This document shows positions 12,730 through 23,181 of a stretch of 64,000 bases of DNA, in pieces (position 1 is the stretch's first letter; each line of letters starts with the position of its first letter). The notes under the pieces are model-generated. The model was given only the letters and a program-made list of their open reading frames with translations. It made no database searches and was not told the DNA's origin. Position numbers and translations under genes: made by a program. Source of the stretch: Gnetum montanum (Eukaryota; Streptophyta; Gnetopsida; Gnetales; Gnetaceae); assembly GCA_015680685.1 (NCBI GenBank), contig MNCI01027046.1:1132493-1196492 (forward strand). The letters are read 5' to 3'.

Positions 12730-14155
12730 TGTATTGACCTAAATCGCCGGTGTAAGGTTGGAAAGGAAACAGACACCGAGAGATCGTTGGATAGCCACAA
12801 CTAACCCTACCTTCGCTCGAGGACAAGCTAGAAAAGTAAACAAAGGCAGAGTGCCCTGGATGGTCTGCACGCAGATCAACAAGGACTTCCCCGAGCGTAA
12901 GCTATGGCTAGCATTGGGGTTATCGTAAACGGGATGTAAATGGAATGCAAACAACAATATGAAATGTAAACAGAGCATACTAAATTATAAATAAAGCGTA
13001 AATAGAGACATATTGTAAACAAAGCATAAACTAAAGCAAATAATGTAAATGGAATCCAATAATGAAACTGTATTATATTGTTTAAACAGGAATATGCACC
13101 GGTCAAAGCGTAGTTACACACGTGTGGATGGCAAGTCAAACGCTTAGCCCTGGAATGATATGACGCGATGATGTGACGATGAAATGGGATGAATGTGAGA
13201 AATACTTGAAAGCCAACAATCAGGTTTGCCAAGCGCCCAAGGATTGCAAATTCTGTCCTTCTTCAGAGTTTTCAATCTCTCCAATTTTTGCCTCCCAGTT
13301 TATGTGAATTGACAAGGTATTTATAGGATTGGGCTAGGTGCTAGATAGTTGTATTCTTTGACCAGGTTCAATGTATCTGTGTTTGGATAGTTGTGTACGC
13401 GTTGGATGTGTGTTGGCAAGCTACATTCTTGACCAGGTTCAATGTATGTATGTTGGATAGTTGTGTACGAGTTGGATGTGTGTTCGCAAGCTACATTCTT
13501 GACCAGGTTCAATGTATTTGTGTTGGATAGTTGTGCACGAGTTGGATGTGTGCTGGATATTTGTCTTCTTTGACCAGATTCAATGTATCTCACAACATGT
13601 GGGTCATTCAAGCCCATGAAAATACAAATAATTTAGACAAGCCCTCAAATGATAAAAATTTACAAACAAAATCAAGGAGGATTAACTCTGCCTCGCTTGT
13701 TTAGCATCCAGCGTGACCTGCAATGTGACTTGCAATGTGGCCTCCAAAACTTGCAATTTTGAGCTGAAATCTAGAATTTCTGAAGGCTGGGACCCATAGT
13801 TATCAATAGTGGACCTTGAGGATGACTTGTACCCTTGAAATCAAGTCATTTTGGCTCAGTTGTGGGGCTCTAAAAATTGGTGACGCTAATCCTTACGCTG
13901 TGTAGCGTCTGAAAAAGTAACCAAAGTGTACTTAGCCAAAACCAAATATTTTGAACCTGAAACTTTTGATTTTGGATGCTAGAAGTTGGTGCAGTCGCCT
14001 GTGGGCCCCAAGGGGACCTTGCCTGTTGAATCATGGGCCATCGGGGGCTGTTTTGGAGGCCTCCAAGTTTGGTCACGCTATACTCATGTTGGGCAGCAAC
14101 ATGACTTAGCTTAATTCTTGTCTAAAAGTGCTAGGCCAAAATTAGTGGTGTTTTA
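12730..14155 (-). repeat. Solo LTR (1426 bp) in truncated element E
   Basis: Flanked by the exact 5-bp duplication GGTAT (12725-12729 and 14156-14160). Removing it and one GGTAT restores the sequence seen at 21003-21015. It starts TGTATTGACC and ends GTGGTGTTTTA, a diverged version of the TGTAGCGACC...GTGGTGTTTCA ends of LTR-B/C, with the last CA decayed to TA. No internal region or second LTR, so it arose by LTR-LTR recombination. Confidence 0.88.
13360..13600. repeat. Four tandem units of about 71 bp in the solo LTR
   Basis: The word GACCAGGTTCAATGTAT (last copy GACCAGATTC) begins at 13360, 13431, 13501 and 13572, each followed by a 'gttggatagttgtg' block. Tandem subrepeats of this kind are common in the U3 part of plant LTRs. 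Confidence 0.9.
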
Positions 14156-14970
14156 GGTATGATGGAAGTGGACATGTTAGATTGAATGTTGAACTTGGAG
14201 AAGATGGGAATGGGAGTGGGCACTTCCCGTAGAAAACTTGGTGGTGGAAGTATAGTCTCTCCTAGGAAAGGTTGAAACAATGGGTTCGTATGGGCATGGG
14301 GACTAATGCTATGGTATGAATCTCCATGTTCAGATTGGGCTACAAAATCATCTTCCTCGTCTCCACCTTGAGGCTCTATTGGAGGTAACTATAGGGCTTG
14401 ACTTCTAGCCATGAGAAGCTATGATATGAGTTTACGATGATATTCAGAGAGCTAGATTATGTCAAATTCTAAGGGGATGAATTCACAACCTCCTTTATAG
14501 ATAAGTTCATAGTCTCACTTTGCTTCTCTCTCTACACGATCGATGGGTAAGTTGGCTTGGATTTTTACACAAATGAAGTTATATTGTTCAGGGCTTAGTA
14601 TCACTCGCTTTGGCTAGATTATGGTATCAAACGTGTTAAACATTGATGTAGAAGGTTGATCTAGATTCATATTCATAGATCAGGTAGTGAGAGTTGTTGT
14701 TTGTAGAAAATGGCTAACTCTAAAAACAAAAAAAAAATGACTAAATATGTCGTAGCAGGAAAATGGATAAGTGTAAAAATGAAAGAAAGAAAAAAAAATG
14801 ATGTGTGAAAACTACTAAAAATGGCCAACTCTAGCGCTACACTTGCTACGCTAGAGCTTGCTACACTTTGATAACTTGTTATGCTCTCTAGAACATCTAG
14901 AGTTTTGACTAACTGCTAATCAAAAATGTAGACAGAAATGGTTCACGCCCTCCTTCTAGCACTAAAAAAC

Positions 14971-16221
14971 TGTAGCGACCGAAAACATCATTGGCTAGAA
15001 CACCAAGAGGTTATCAGGTGCACAGCCTAACCCCGAATCCGTGCGAGGGCCATGCTGGAGAAAATGAAAATGGGGTGCCTTGAATGGTCTTGTCGATCAA
15101 ACAAGGACTTACGTGATGTTAAAATGATCATGTGTGAAAAGAGTTTATACTATGTTATGCATGGGCATTGGGTCCAACTCGACTAGAGCATAGTAGGATG
15201 TCTCGGCTTGAGAACAATGACACGAACGTGCAAATATGTATGAAATAGTAAGAAAGTACAAGCATTAAACTAAATTCTAGAGAGAAATGCTTGAGAAATA
15301 TAATAGAATTTGAGAACAACAATGCACCGCCCCCACAAGAGGGAGCATGGTTAATTCACAAAGATATACAAAGTGTACCATAGGCATAGTGGGAGCGTAG
15401 TCACAGCCTCGATGGCGTTGGGTCATGAAGTCTGGCGCTCGTCATGATGAACCATGCCTGCCAGGTTGGCCACCGTGATGTACCATGCAATGTTCTACAG
15501 GGCTACAATGGGCCGTGATGTGCAACTCTACTTCTTTGCTGGTGTGGTATGCTCTGGGTCTCGTTTGCCCACGGAGATCAGTGCCCCTCCTCTCCCCTCA
15601 AAATGCCAAATGCCATGTGCTTGAAAAGGCTCAGATCCAAGGAATTCCAACCCTTGTGGAATGCCAACAGTCCAAGGAATGTAACCACTATGGAATGCCA
15701 ATAGTTTATGAACGTAACTGTTGGGAGATGCCAACAATTAAAGAATGCCAATTATTATGGAATGACAACGATCTAGGAATGTAACCGCTGGGATATGCCA
15801 ACACTTAAGGAATGCTAACTGATGCCAAAAATTAAGGAATGCTAACTGTTGGGGAATGCCAACAGTTTAGGAATGTAACCGCTGGGAGATGCCAACATTT
15901 AAAGAATGCCAACCCTTGGGGAATGCCAATGGTCAAGGAATGTAACCCTTAGGTTCCCAGGGTATTTATAGGGTTAGGGTTAGTCCAAAATGTGGATCAA
16001 GTGCCACGTGGTGGTGCGGTGGATGGGACCATGCTTGTCCCATGTTATGTGTGGAACACAGGACACTTGCAAGGTTAAGTGGGCCATGCTGTGCTACACT
16101 GCATAGCTTGAAAATTGTGCTACACTACGTAGTGTAACATCTGTGCAGAAAGTGTCATTGTTCTGACACTTAGCCAAATTTGCAATCGTGATGTTGAGAC
16201 CCAAAATTTTGTGGTGTTTCA
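14971..16221 (-). repeat. LTR-B, shared LTR in the tandem array
   Basis: 1251 bp, TGTAGCGACC...GTGGTGTTTCA. Left neighbour: leader and PBS side of the truncated copy. Right neighbour: polypurine side (GGCCCCTCTTT) of element E. It therefore serves as 5' LTR for one copy and 3' LTR for the other. Its 15640-15950 part is a minisatellite of AATGCCAAC/GAATGTAACC words. Confidence 0.85.
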
Positions 16222-18059
16222 ATGGCCCCTCTTTGTTGACGTCTGGAGGAGTGGCCTGAGAGATGCTGACAAAGAATTACAAAACACCACAGTAGACATG
16301 CCACCAACATAACTCATTAGCACAAGATCGGATGTCATTTTACCATGCTCAAGAGTGTTATGGAAATAAGGTTATGCTAGGGGAGAAGGGGTATAGGCAA
16401 TGCTAGAGAGATGAAATTTGAATTGTGGGAATGAAATGCGAATAGTGGATCATGATGTAAGATGCAAATTTAGCATGGCTAATGGTGACCATGGCATGAA
16501 GGGGCTTGCCCCTGAAATGTTGAGCTCTTGTTGGAGTGTTTATGAGAGCATCAAAGTTAATCTAAGGCTTGGCCAATTGTAAAGCTGCAACATTGTCAAT
16601 TTGCCTAGGGATGTGCTTTGCCCCATTCTTTTTCTTTTTTCTTTTTCTTTCTTTTTTTTTTTTTGTGAGGCGAACCTTCTTTGGGTTCGGCTTACTACTA
16701 AATGTTAGCTGCAAGTTGTGAACCTTCTTTGGGTTCGGCTTACTACTGAATGTTAGCTACAAGTTGGCCATCGAGAAGATGGACTTTAGGGATGATTCAT
16801 GTTACATCCACCTAGGTTTTAACCATGCAATAGAGGCTCACCACAAGACGAGTTATGTTACATCAACCACGGGTTCTACAGTTGATATGAAGAGAATGCC
16901 ATATGCATCATAATGTGTATGCATCTGAGGGATGTCAAATCATGAGTATTGGGGAGATAAGAGGATATTAGGATAATGGAGTGAATGTTCATAGATTATA
17001 ATAAGGATGAGGGGTGGAGGTGCACTCTTGAGTGGCTCAACTAGTCCAATCATGCACATCAAAGCAATATGGTAACTTGTTGTTGTAATGAGATACATCT
17101 CTGCACGACTACCTCTGAGGCTTCATCCTGCAAACACAACTTTGAAAAGACAAGAAAACCACAAAACGTGAAATGCAAGTGCAAATGTCAAATGTGAAGA
17201 TGTCACAGGTGCTAGATGCGAAGATGCTACAAATGCGTCAAATGTTGTGCTAGTCGCAAGTGCTCAGGAAGCCAATGAAGGTGCCAAGGCGATGATGCTT
17301 GGAGTCCTCTAAAGGTCGCACTAATGGCCAGTGCTCCAAAAAATTAATAGAATGGTAAGAGGAAATAATGCTACAAGTGTCCCAAGAGTTTCACCAATGG
17401 TAGATGCTCGAATCAAATCAACAACATGCTAGTTTAAAGTCCTGGCAGACCGTGATGTGCTAGTTTATAGTCTTAGTAGACTGTTGGATGCTAGTTTAAC
17501 GTCGTAGCAGATAGTGGATGTTGTGCCAGTTTAACGTCATGACCCAAGGACGAGCTGTTGTGTTAGTTTAATGTCATGACGCAAGGACGAACTGTGCCAG
17601 TTTATAGTCATAGCAGACTGTCTGTGCCAGTTTATAGTCATAGCGGACTATCTGTGCTAGTTTATAGTCATAGCGAACTAGTGCTTACCTTGCTTGTGTA
17701 AGGTGTGATGCTGCATGCATGGTCATGATATGTGCCTGCAAGATCCTACAAAAATAAACTAGAAAGAAAACAACATCAAGCAAAACCTGTCGTAAACAGA
17801 GTTAAAATGTATGAATGAAAGAAAAGCAACACGTGCTAGTTTTAGACCGTTCTAGGCCGTATGCTAGTTTAAGGTCTTTTTGGGCCATGTGTTTTTGTAG
17901 TTTTATGTTTTATGAATGCAATTTGTAAACTAAGTTTGACAAATGTGTAAGCAAAGAAAAATGTGTGATCTAAGTGAGCGGGCAAAGTGTAAACGCATAG
18001 GCTAGTGCAATGCAATGTAAACAAAAGTTAAAAATGCATGTCAAAGGGGAGGTAGGCAC
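16222..18059. other. Element E 3' untranslated region
   Basis: No gene. It holds a pyrimidine run (about 16616-16664), a tandem pair of ~50-bp units starting GAACCTTCTTTGGGTTCGGC (about 16670-16765), and hairpin-box repeats at 17430-17670 and 17838-17895. At about 17745-17758 the minus strand has an acceptor-like TTTATTTTTGTAG|GAT, matching the word that precedes RT in element A (9677), as if a deletion had removed pol downstream of it. Confidence 0.6.
17430..17670. repeat. Tandem array of stem-loop boxes (array 3)
   Basis: About seven units with cores such as GTTTATAGTCATAGCAGACT. A clear dyad AGTCT-TAGT-AGACT spans 17469-17482. Same family as 5770-6155, with different residues at the outer stem pair. 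Confidence 0.8.
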
Positions 18060-18790
18060 CCACATTTTTGGCCAAGGGAAAGTCTTGGTCATGTAGTTGC
18101 TTCCTAACCAAGCATGCATTAGGGAGCATGCAAGGCTTAGGACCCTCTAGGGGGTTGTTGGCTTCAACCACTCATTCGGGTGTGTTAGCGTTAGGCGTTG
18201 CATTGGTTGTTATAGGTGTACCACCAAGAAACTCTTCTTCCAAAACTTGCACCATGTTTATGTCATGGATAGTCAAAGAGGAAACGTTATCATCATGGAT
18301 GATAACTTGACCACCTTTATATGGAAGGTGTATTTCTTGGTGGATGGGAGAGGAGATGGCCCTTAGTTGAGCTAGCCAAGGCCTATCTAGAATCATGTTG
18401 AAACTTGGCATCTCCTCTATGACAGTGAAATCTGCACTAGTGGGGAATTGCTCTCCCACTACAAAGGCTAAGTTGATTGTACCCTTAACTATGATACATG
18501 ATCCATTGAAGGATTTTAGACATGTGGTTTTGGTTGGCCTGATTTCATCTGTCAAGCCTAACTTGTCAATGACGAAGTACAGGACTACGTTCGTTGCTGT
18601 AACATCATTGACGTGTACTCTGCGAATGGTACACTGTCTGACACGAATGCTAATGGATAGTGAAGCTGTAGTAACCTCCCCTCATTTGGGGTTGACTTTG
18701 ACTGCATCATCGCGAAAGGTTAAGGTTATTGAACCCAATTCTTGTGGTGTGGGAGGCAACATTGTTGCATGAATGGATGCCTCATATGCA
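18060..18790 (-). pseudogene. Element E protease region
   Basis: An open stretch of 127 codons (18172-18555) reads TCLKSFNGSCIIVKGTINL, FVVGEQFPTSADFTVIEEMP and SFNMILDRPWLAQLRAISSP, the retropepsin C-terminal half with the I-L-x-R-P-W-L signature, followed by a linker. The upstream part (18555-18700) contains the catalytic region in a disturbed frame. It should cleave Gag in trans if intact. The nearly identical region of element A is at 25340-25657. The coding frame ends about 18060 with no RT following. Confidence 0.65.
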
Positions 18791-18837
18791 GGGATGTCCT
18801 CCATAATAGGAATGGAGGCTAAGACTTAGGCCAATGC

Positions 18838-21527
18838 TTAGCAGTGAGTAGGTGAGGTCTTGACTAGGTTGTACAAGTTAAACATCATGTTCTTATGCTT
18901 AAGCGTTTCTTTTACCTGGGTTAGTGCAGCTACAAAGTCCTTGTCGTTAGCCGTTGTGTTGGCCTTGACTTTCTCCATGTGGTTTGAGAGATAGATCTCT
19001 TGTGAAGGGGACTTGGGCTTGGTTTTTTTGGGGGTAGGGGCCCCAGTGTTCAGTTTTTGTTTGTTGGTTATGGCCCTTGCTTCAACCATGGGGGTTGCGA
19101 GGTGCTTTTTTGTCCTCTTACATTGCCATTTGGTGGACTTACCTAGGTTGCTAGTGGGATCGACCCTCGAGGGAGGAGGGATCGAGATGTTTTCCACTAT
19201 TGGGCTTCGGGTAGGTGAGGGGCCATCACATTGTGGCACCTTGATGATGAAAGGTTGCTTAGCGGTTTTTGTTACTGCGTCATGCCAGTTTAACGTCTTA
19301 GCAGACGATTGTTGTGGAACCTTGACCACAAAGGGTGTTGTGGGTGCCTGAGGTGGCACTTTGATAACAAAGGGAGGCCTCTTTCTTATGGAGGCTACAG
19401 GGACCTTTGCCTTGTTGGGAGGCACATGGATCACAAAAGGTTGTTGCACAGGTTTGGGCTTGCCACTTATGCTAATTGAGTTTATGACATAGGAGGCATC
19501 ATTTGTGTTGGATTGACTTGCCATGTCAATCACTAGTTGGCCTTGTTCTATCATCCTCTGCAGGTCATCTTACAAAGCATGATAATTGTCTGTACTGTGA
19601 CCAGCCATTTGATGGTAATGGCAGTATTGGTCCAGTTTAAAGTGTTGTGGGACCGGGGCTCATTTGGTACTGCTAATGTGGGATTCCTTAGTAGTTCACA
19701 ATACCTATCATGTTTTTGGCAGGTAATCACCGATACGTGTTTGTGTTGGATTTTCCTGGATTTCAAGAGTTTCTCCAATAGTTCAAAGACTTGCATCGGT
19801 AGTGGAGTATACTTTGAGCGGTCCTTATGCTGAAAGTTGAGCTTTGGAGAGGCCCTGTCAATGTAGGTGAGTTGGCACCAAAGTTGACAGTTTTGTTGGT
19901 TGAGGCTTTGGGTTGCTTAGCTATTGGACCCCAATTAGTTGCTTTTGTGCTTAGGGCCACTGTTGCGTTTTGCTTGCAAGCATGTTGGTTTCTATAGGCC
20001 ACATAAGCTGGGTCATTGCCAGCTTGCGCTACTTCCTCTATGCTTTTTGCTTGGGCAAAGGCTTGGCTAAGAGACTTTGGAGCTAGAGAATACATTTTGG
20101 ACTTAATAAAGTCATTTACTGCATCTTTAAAGATGGACAGTAGATGTGTCTCTGCTAGGGGTTCACATTTTACTTAATGCAACATTCCAATGTTGGAGGA
20201 ATTTTGGCATGGGCTCTAGAGGCACCTGTTTAACTTGCATGAGCTAGTCAAGGGTTGCTTCAGGCTTTAGGTTGTATTTAAAATGAGTGATAAACTGGTG
20301 TAAAAAATCTTCCAGAGAGGATATGGAGTTACGGGGTAAAGCTTGGTACCAGTCTAAGGCTTTTCCCATTAAGGACATGGTAAATATACGTAGAATTGCA
20401 TGAGGCCAGGCCTGAAGCAATAGACACTCTATTCGAAATATTACTAGGTGGCCGTTTGGGTCTCCCTCTCAATTGTACTTGGTTAGCTAGGGTAATGAGA
20501 TTTCCTTTGTCAAGGTTAATGGTGGAACTAAAGGGTGGATTGGATCATCTTGGTAGAAGTCCAACACCTTGATTTCCTCAGTGTTTGCAATTTTAAGGTG
20601 CTTTACCTTTTCAGTTAACAAGTGCATCATTTGCTTTGTATCTACCCACTCTTGAGCGGTAGGTAGACCAGTAGGTTGGGTTGATGGTGGTTGATAATGA
20701 CTTGATTGTTGCACCATTTTTGGAAAGAGAGATTGTTGGACTGTCGTTTGTTGTGGTGGGACAAAGTTCAGGGCTGATACTACAGGTATGCTGTAATGAG
20801 TAGGCAAGTTTTGCTGAACAACTGGTTGGACCCACTACCCAGTCACAGGTTGTGAAGTGATCAGTGGTGCTCGTTGGATTTGCACCTGAGGTATGTAATT
20901 GGTGGACGTGGAAGCGGGTATGACCGATGGCATCCCAATCACTGGCGATCGAAAAGTTGTTCCTACATTAGTTTGAGGAGGATATTGTTGGGATTGTATT
21001 TGCAATGGTATGATGGAAGTGGACGTGTTAGATTGAACGTTGAACTTGGAGAAGATGGGAATGGGAGTGGGCACTTCCCGTAGAGAAGCTGGTGGTGGAA
21101 GTATAGTCTCCTCCAGGAAAGGTTGAAACAATGGGTTCGTATGGGCATGGGGACTAATGGTATGGTATGAATCTCCATGTTCAGATTGGGCTGCGAAATC
21201 ATCTTCCTCGTCTCCACCCTGAGGCTCTATTGGAGGTAACTATAGGGCTTGACTTCTAGCCATGAGAAGCTATGATATGATTCTATGATGGTGTTCAGAG
21301 AGCGAGATTATGTCAAATGCTGAGGGGATGAATTCACGACCTCCTTTATAGATAAGTTCATAGTCTCGCTTTGCTTCTCTCTCTACACGATCGATGGGTA
21401 AGTTGGCTTGGATTTTTACACAAATGAAGTCATATTGTTTAGGGCTTAGTATAGCTTGCTTTGGCTGGATTTTGGTATCAAACGTGTTAGACATTAATGT
21501 AGAAGGTTGATTTGGATTCATATTCAC
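18838..21527 (-). pseudogene. Element E gag (broken by stops)
   Basis: Start Met at 21527 (MNMNPNQPST...), leader of about 300 bp from LTR-C. The central capsid domain (about 20480-20230) reads HLVIFRIECLLLQAW, MSLMGKALDWYQALP and FLHQFITHFKYNLKPEAT, the Retrotrans_gag fold signature. A nucleocapsid-like HYHQMAGHSTDNYHAL (about 19640-19560) has the last Cys of the usual C..H..C knuckle replaced by Tyr. A basic, Pro-rich tail with three PFVIKVP-type repeats follows (19400-19200). Stops are mainly TAG at positions where Gln is expected. A single stem-loop box lies within the coding part at 19294-19307. Confidence 0.75.
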
Positions 21528-21823
21528 AGATCGGGTAGTGAGAGTTGTTGTTTGTAGAAAATGGCTAACTCTAAAAATGAAAAAAAAATGACTAAATATG
21601 CCGGTAGCAGGAAAAAGGATAAGTGTAAAAATGAAAGAAAGAAAAAAAATGCTAAGTGTGAAAACTGCTAAAAATGGCCAACTCTGGCACTACACTCGCT
21701 ACGCTAGAGCTTGCTACACTCTGAGAACTTGTTATGCTCTCTAGAACATCTAGAGTTTTGACTAACTGCTAATCAAAAATGTAGACAGAAATGGTTCATG
21801 CCCTCCTTCTAGCATCAAAAAAC
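21528..21823 (-). promoter_or_regulatory. Element E leader with PBS-like word
   Basis: Untranslated leader between LTR-C and gag Met. Read on the minus strand, the LTR end (...GCTACA) is followed after a T-run by TGATGCTAGAAGGAGGGC at about 21798-21816; elements A and the truncated E copy have TGACGCTAAAAGGAGGGC and a similar word. Position and conservation suit a tRNA primer-binding site whose TGG start has decayed to TGA. The tRNA was not identified. Confidence 0.5.
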
Positions 21824-23179
21824 TGTAGCGACCAAAAACATCGATGGCTGGAACACCGAGAGGTTATCAGGTAGACAGCCTAATCCTGAATCCGTGTAAG
21901 GGTCGTGCTGGAGAAAATGAAAATGGGGTGCCTTGAATGGTCTTGTCAATCAAACAAGGACTTACATGATGTTAAAATGATCATGTGTAAAAAGAGTTCA
22001 TACTATGTTATGCATGGGCATTGGGTCCAGCTCGGCTAGAGCATAGCAGGATGTCCCGGCCTGAGAACAAGGGCACGAACATGCAAATATCTATGAAATA
22101 GTAAGAAAGTACAAGCATTAAACTAAATTCCAGAAAGAAATGCTTGAGAAATGTAATAGAATTTGAGAACAACAATGCATCACCCCCAAAAGAGGGAGCA
22201 TGGTTAATTCACAAAGATATACACAGTGTACCATAGGCACAGTGGGAGCGTAGTCACAACCTCGGTGGCATTGGATCATGAACTCTGGCGCTCATCGTGA
22301 TGAACCATGCCTGCCAGGTTGGCCATCGTGATGTACCATGCAATGTTCTGTAGGGCTGCAATGGGGCTACAGTGGGTCGTGATGTGCAACTTTGCCTCTT
22401 TGCCGGTGTGGTGTGCTCTGGGTCTCGTTCGCCCATGTAGATCAGTGCCCCTCCTCTTCCCTCAAAATGCCAAATGCCACGTGCTTAAAAAGGCTCACAT
22501 CCAAGGAATGCCAATCCTTGGGGAATGTCCATGGTCTAAGGAATGTAACTGCTATGGAATGCCAATAGTTTAGGAATGTAACTGTTGAGATATGCCAACA
22601 ATTAAAGAATGCCAACCCTTAGGGAATGCCAATGGTCTAGGAATGTAATTGCTGGGAGATGCCAACATTTAAGGAATGCTAACTGATGCCAACAATTAAG
22701 GCATGCTAACTACTGGGGAATGCCAACAGTCTAGGAATGTAACCGCTGGGAGATGCCAACATTTAAGGAATGCTAACTGATGCCAACAATTAAGGCATGC
22801 TAACTACTGGGGAATGCCAACAGTCTAGGAATGTAACCGCTGGGAGATGCCAACATTTAAGGAATGCTAACCCTTGGGGAATGTCAATGGTCAAGGAATG
22901 TAACCCTTGGGTTCCCAAGGTATTTATAGGGCTAAGGTTAGCTCGAAATGTGGATCAAGTGCCACATGGCAGTGCGGTGGGTGGGACCATGTTTGTCCCA
23001 TGTTATGTGTGGAACACAGGACACTTGCAAGGTCAAGTGGGCCATGTTGTGCTACACTGCATAGCTTGAAAATTGTGCTACGCTACGTAGTGTAACATCT
23101 GTCCAGAAAGTGCCATCATTCTGACACTTAGCCAAATTTGCAGTTGTGATATCGAGACCCAAAATTTTGTGGTGTTTCA
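21824..23179 (-). repeat. LTR-C, 5' LTR of element E
   Basis: 1356 bp, same ends as LTR-B. The length difference from LTR-B is largely one 94-bp unit duplicated exactly at 22673-22766 and 22767-22860, inside the AATGCCAAC minisatellite (22500-22910). Immediately right of its terminal CA the plus-strand ghost gene resumes. Confidence 0.87.
22673..22860. repeat. Exact 94-bp tandem duplication in LTR-C
   Basis: Two identical 94-bp units beginning GGAATGCTAACTGATGCC. Being exact, the duplication is younger than the LTR divergence, since LTR-B has a single, diverged version. Confidence 0.92.
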
Positions 23180-23181
23180 AC

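Larger units (their letters stand above)
12648..14970 (-). mobile_element. Truncated copy of element E: gag N-terminal/leader part, split by a solo LTR
   Basis: 12648-12729 and 14161-14970 together match 20930-21823 of the complete E copy closely and in the same order (start of gag and 5' leader). The left part ends abruptly at about 12648 in ghost-gene intron sequence; the right part ends at LTR-B with the same leader-LTR junction as at 21823. The rest of this copy's internal region is missing. The join between its two halves is the solo LTR 12730-14155. Confidence 0.8.
14971..23179 (-). mobile_element. Element E: gag/protease-only LTR retrotransposon (non-autonomous)
   Basis: 3' LTR-B 14971-16221, internal 16222-21823, 5' LTR-C 21824-23179. 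The internal region has a polypurine complement next to LTR-B and a PBS-like word next to LTR-C. It encodes gag (18838-21527) and protease (18060-18790) and then only untranslated sequence, so RT, RNase H and integrase are absent and it could move only with enzymes from a relative such as element A. LTR-B is flanked on its left by a second, truncated internal region, so the unit is part of a tandem LTR array rather than a simple insertion. No target duplication is visible because of the left truncation. Confidence 0.82.

Noticed and set aside
13321-13617. 98-codon ORF on the minus strand in the solo LTR
   Set aside because: Its repetitive peptide is just the 71-bp tandem unit translated (units near 3n frame length), inside a solo LTR.
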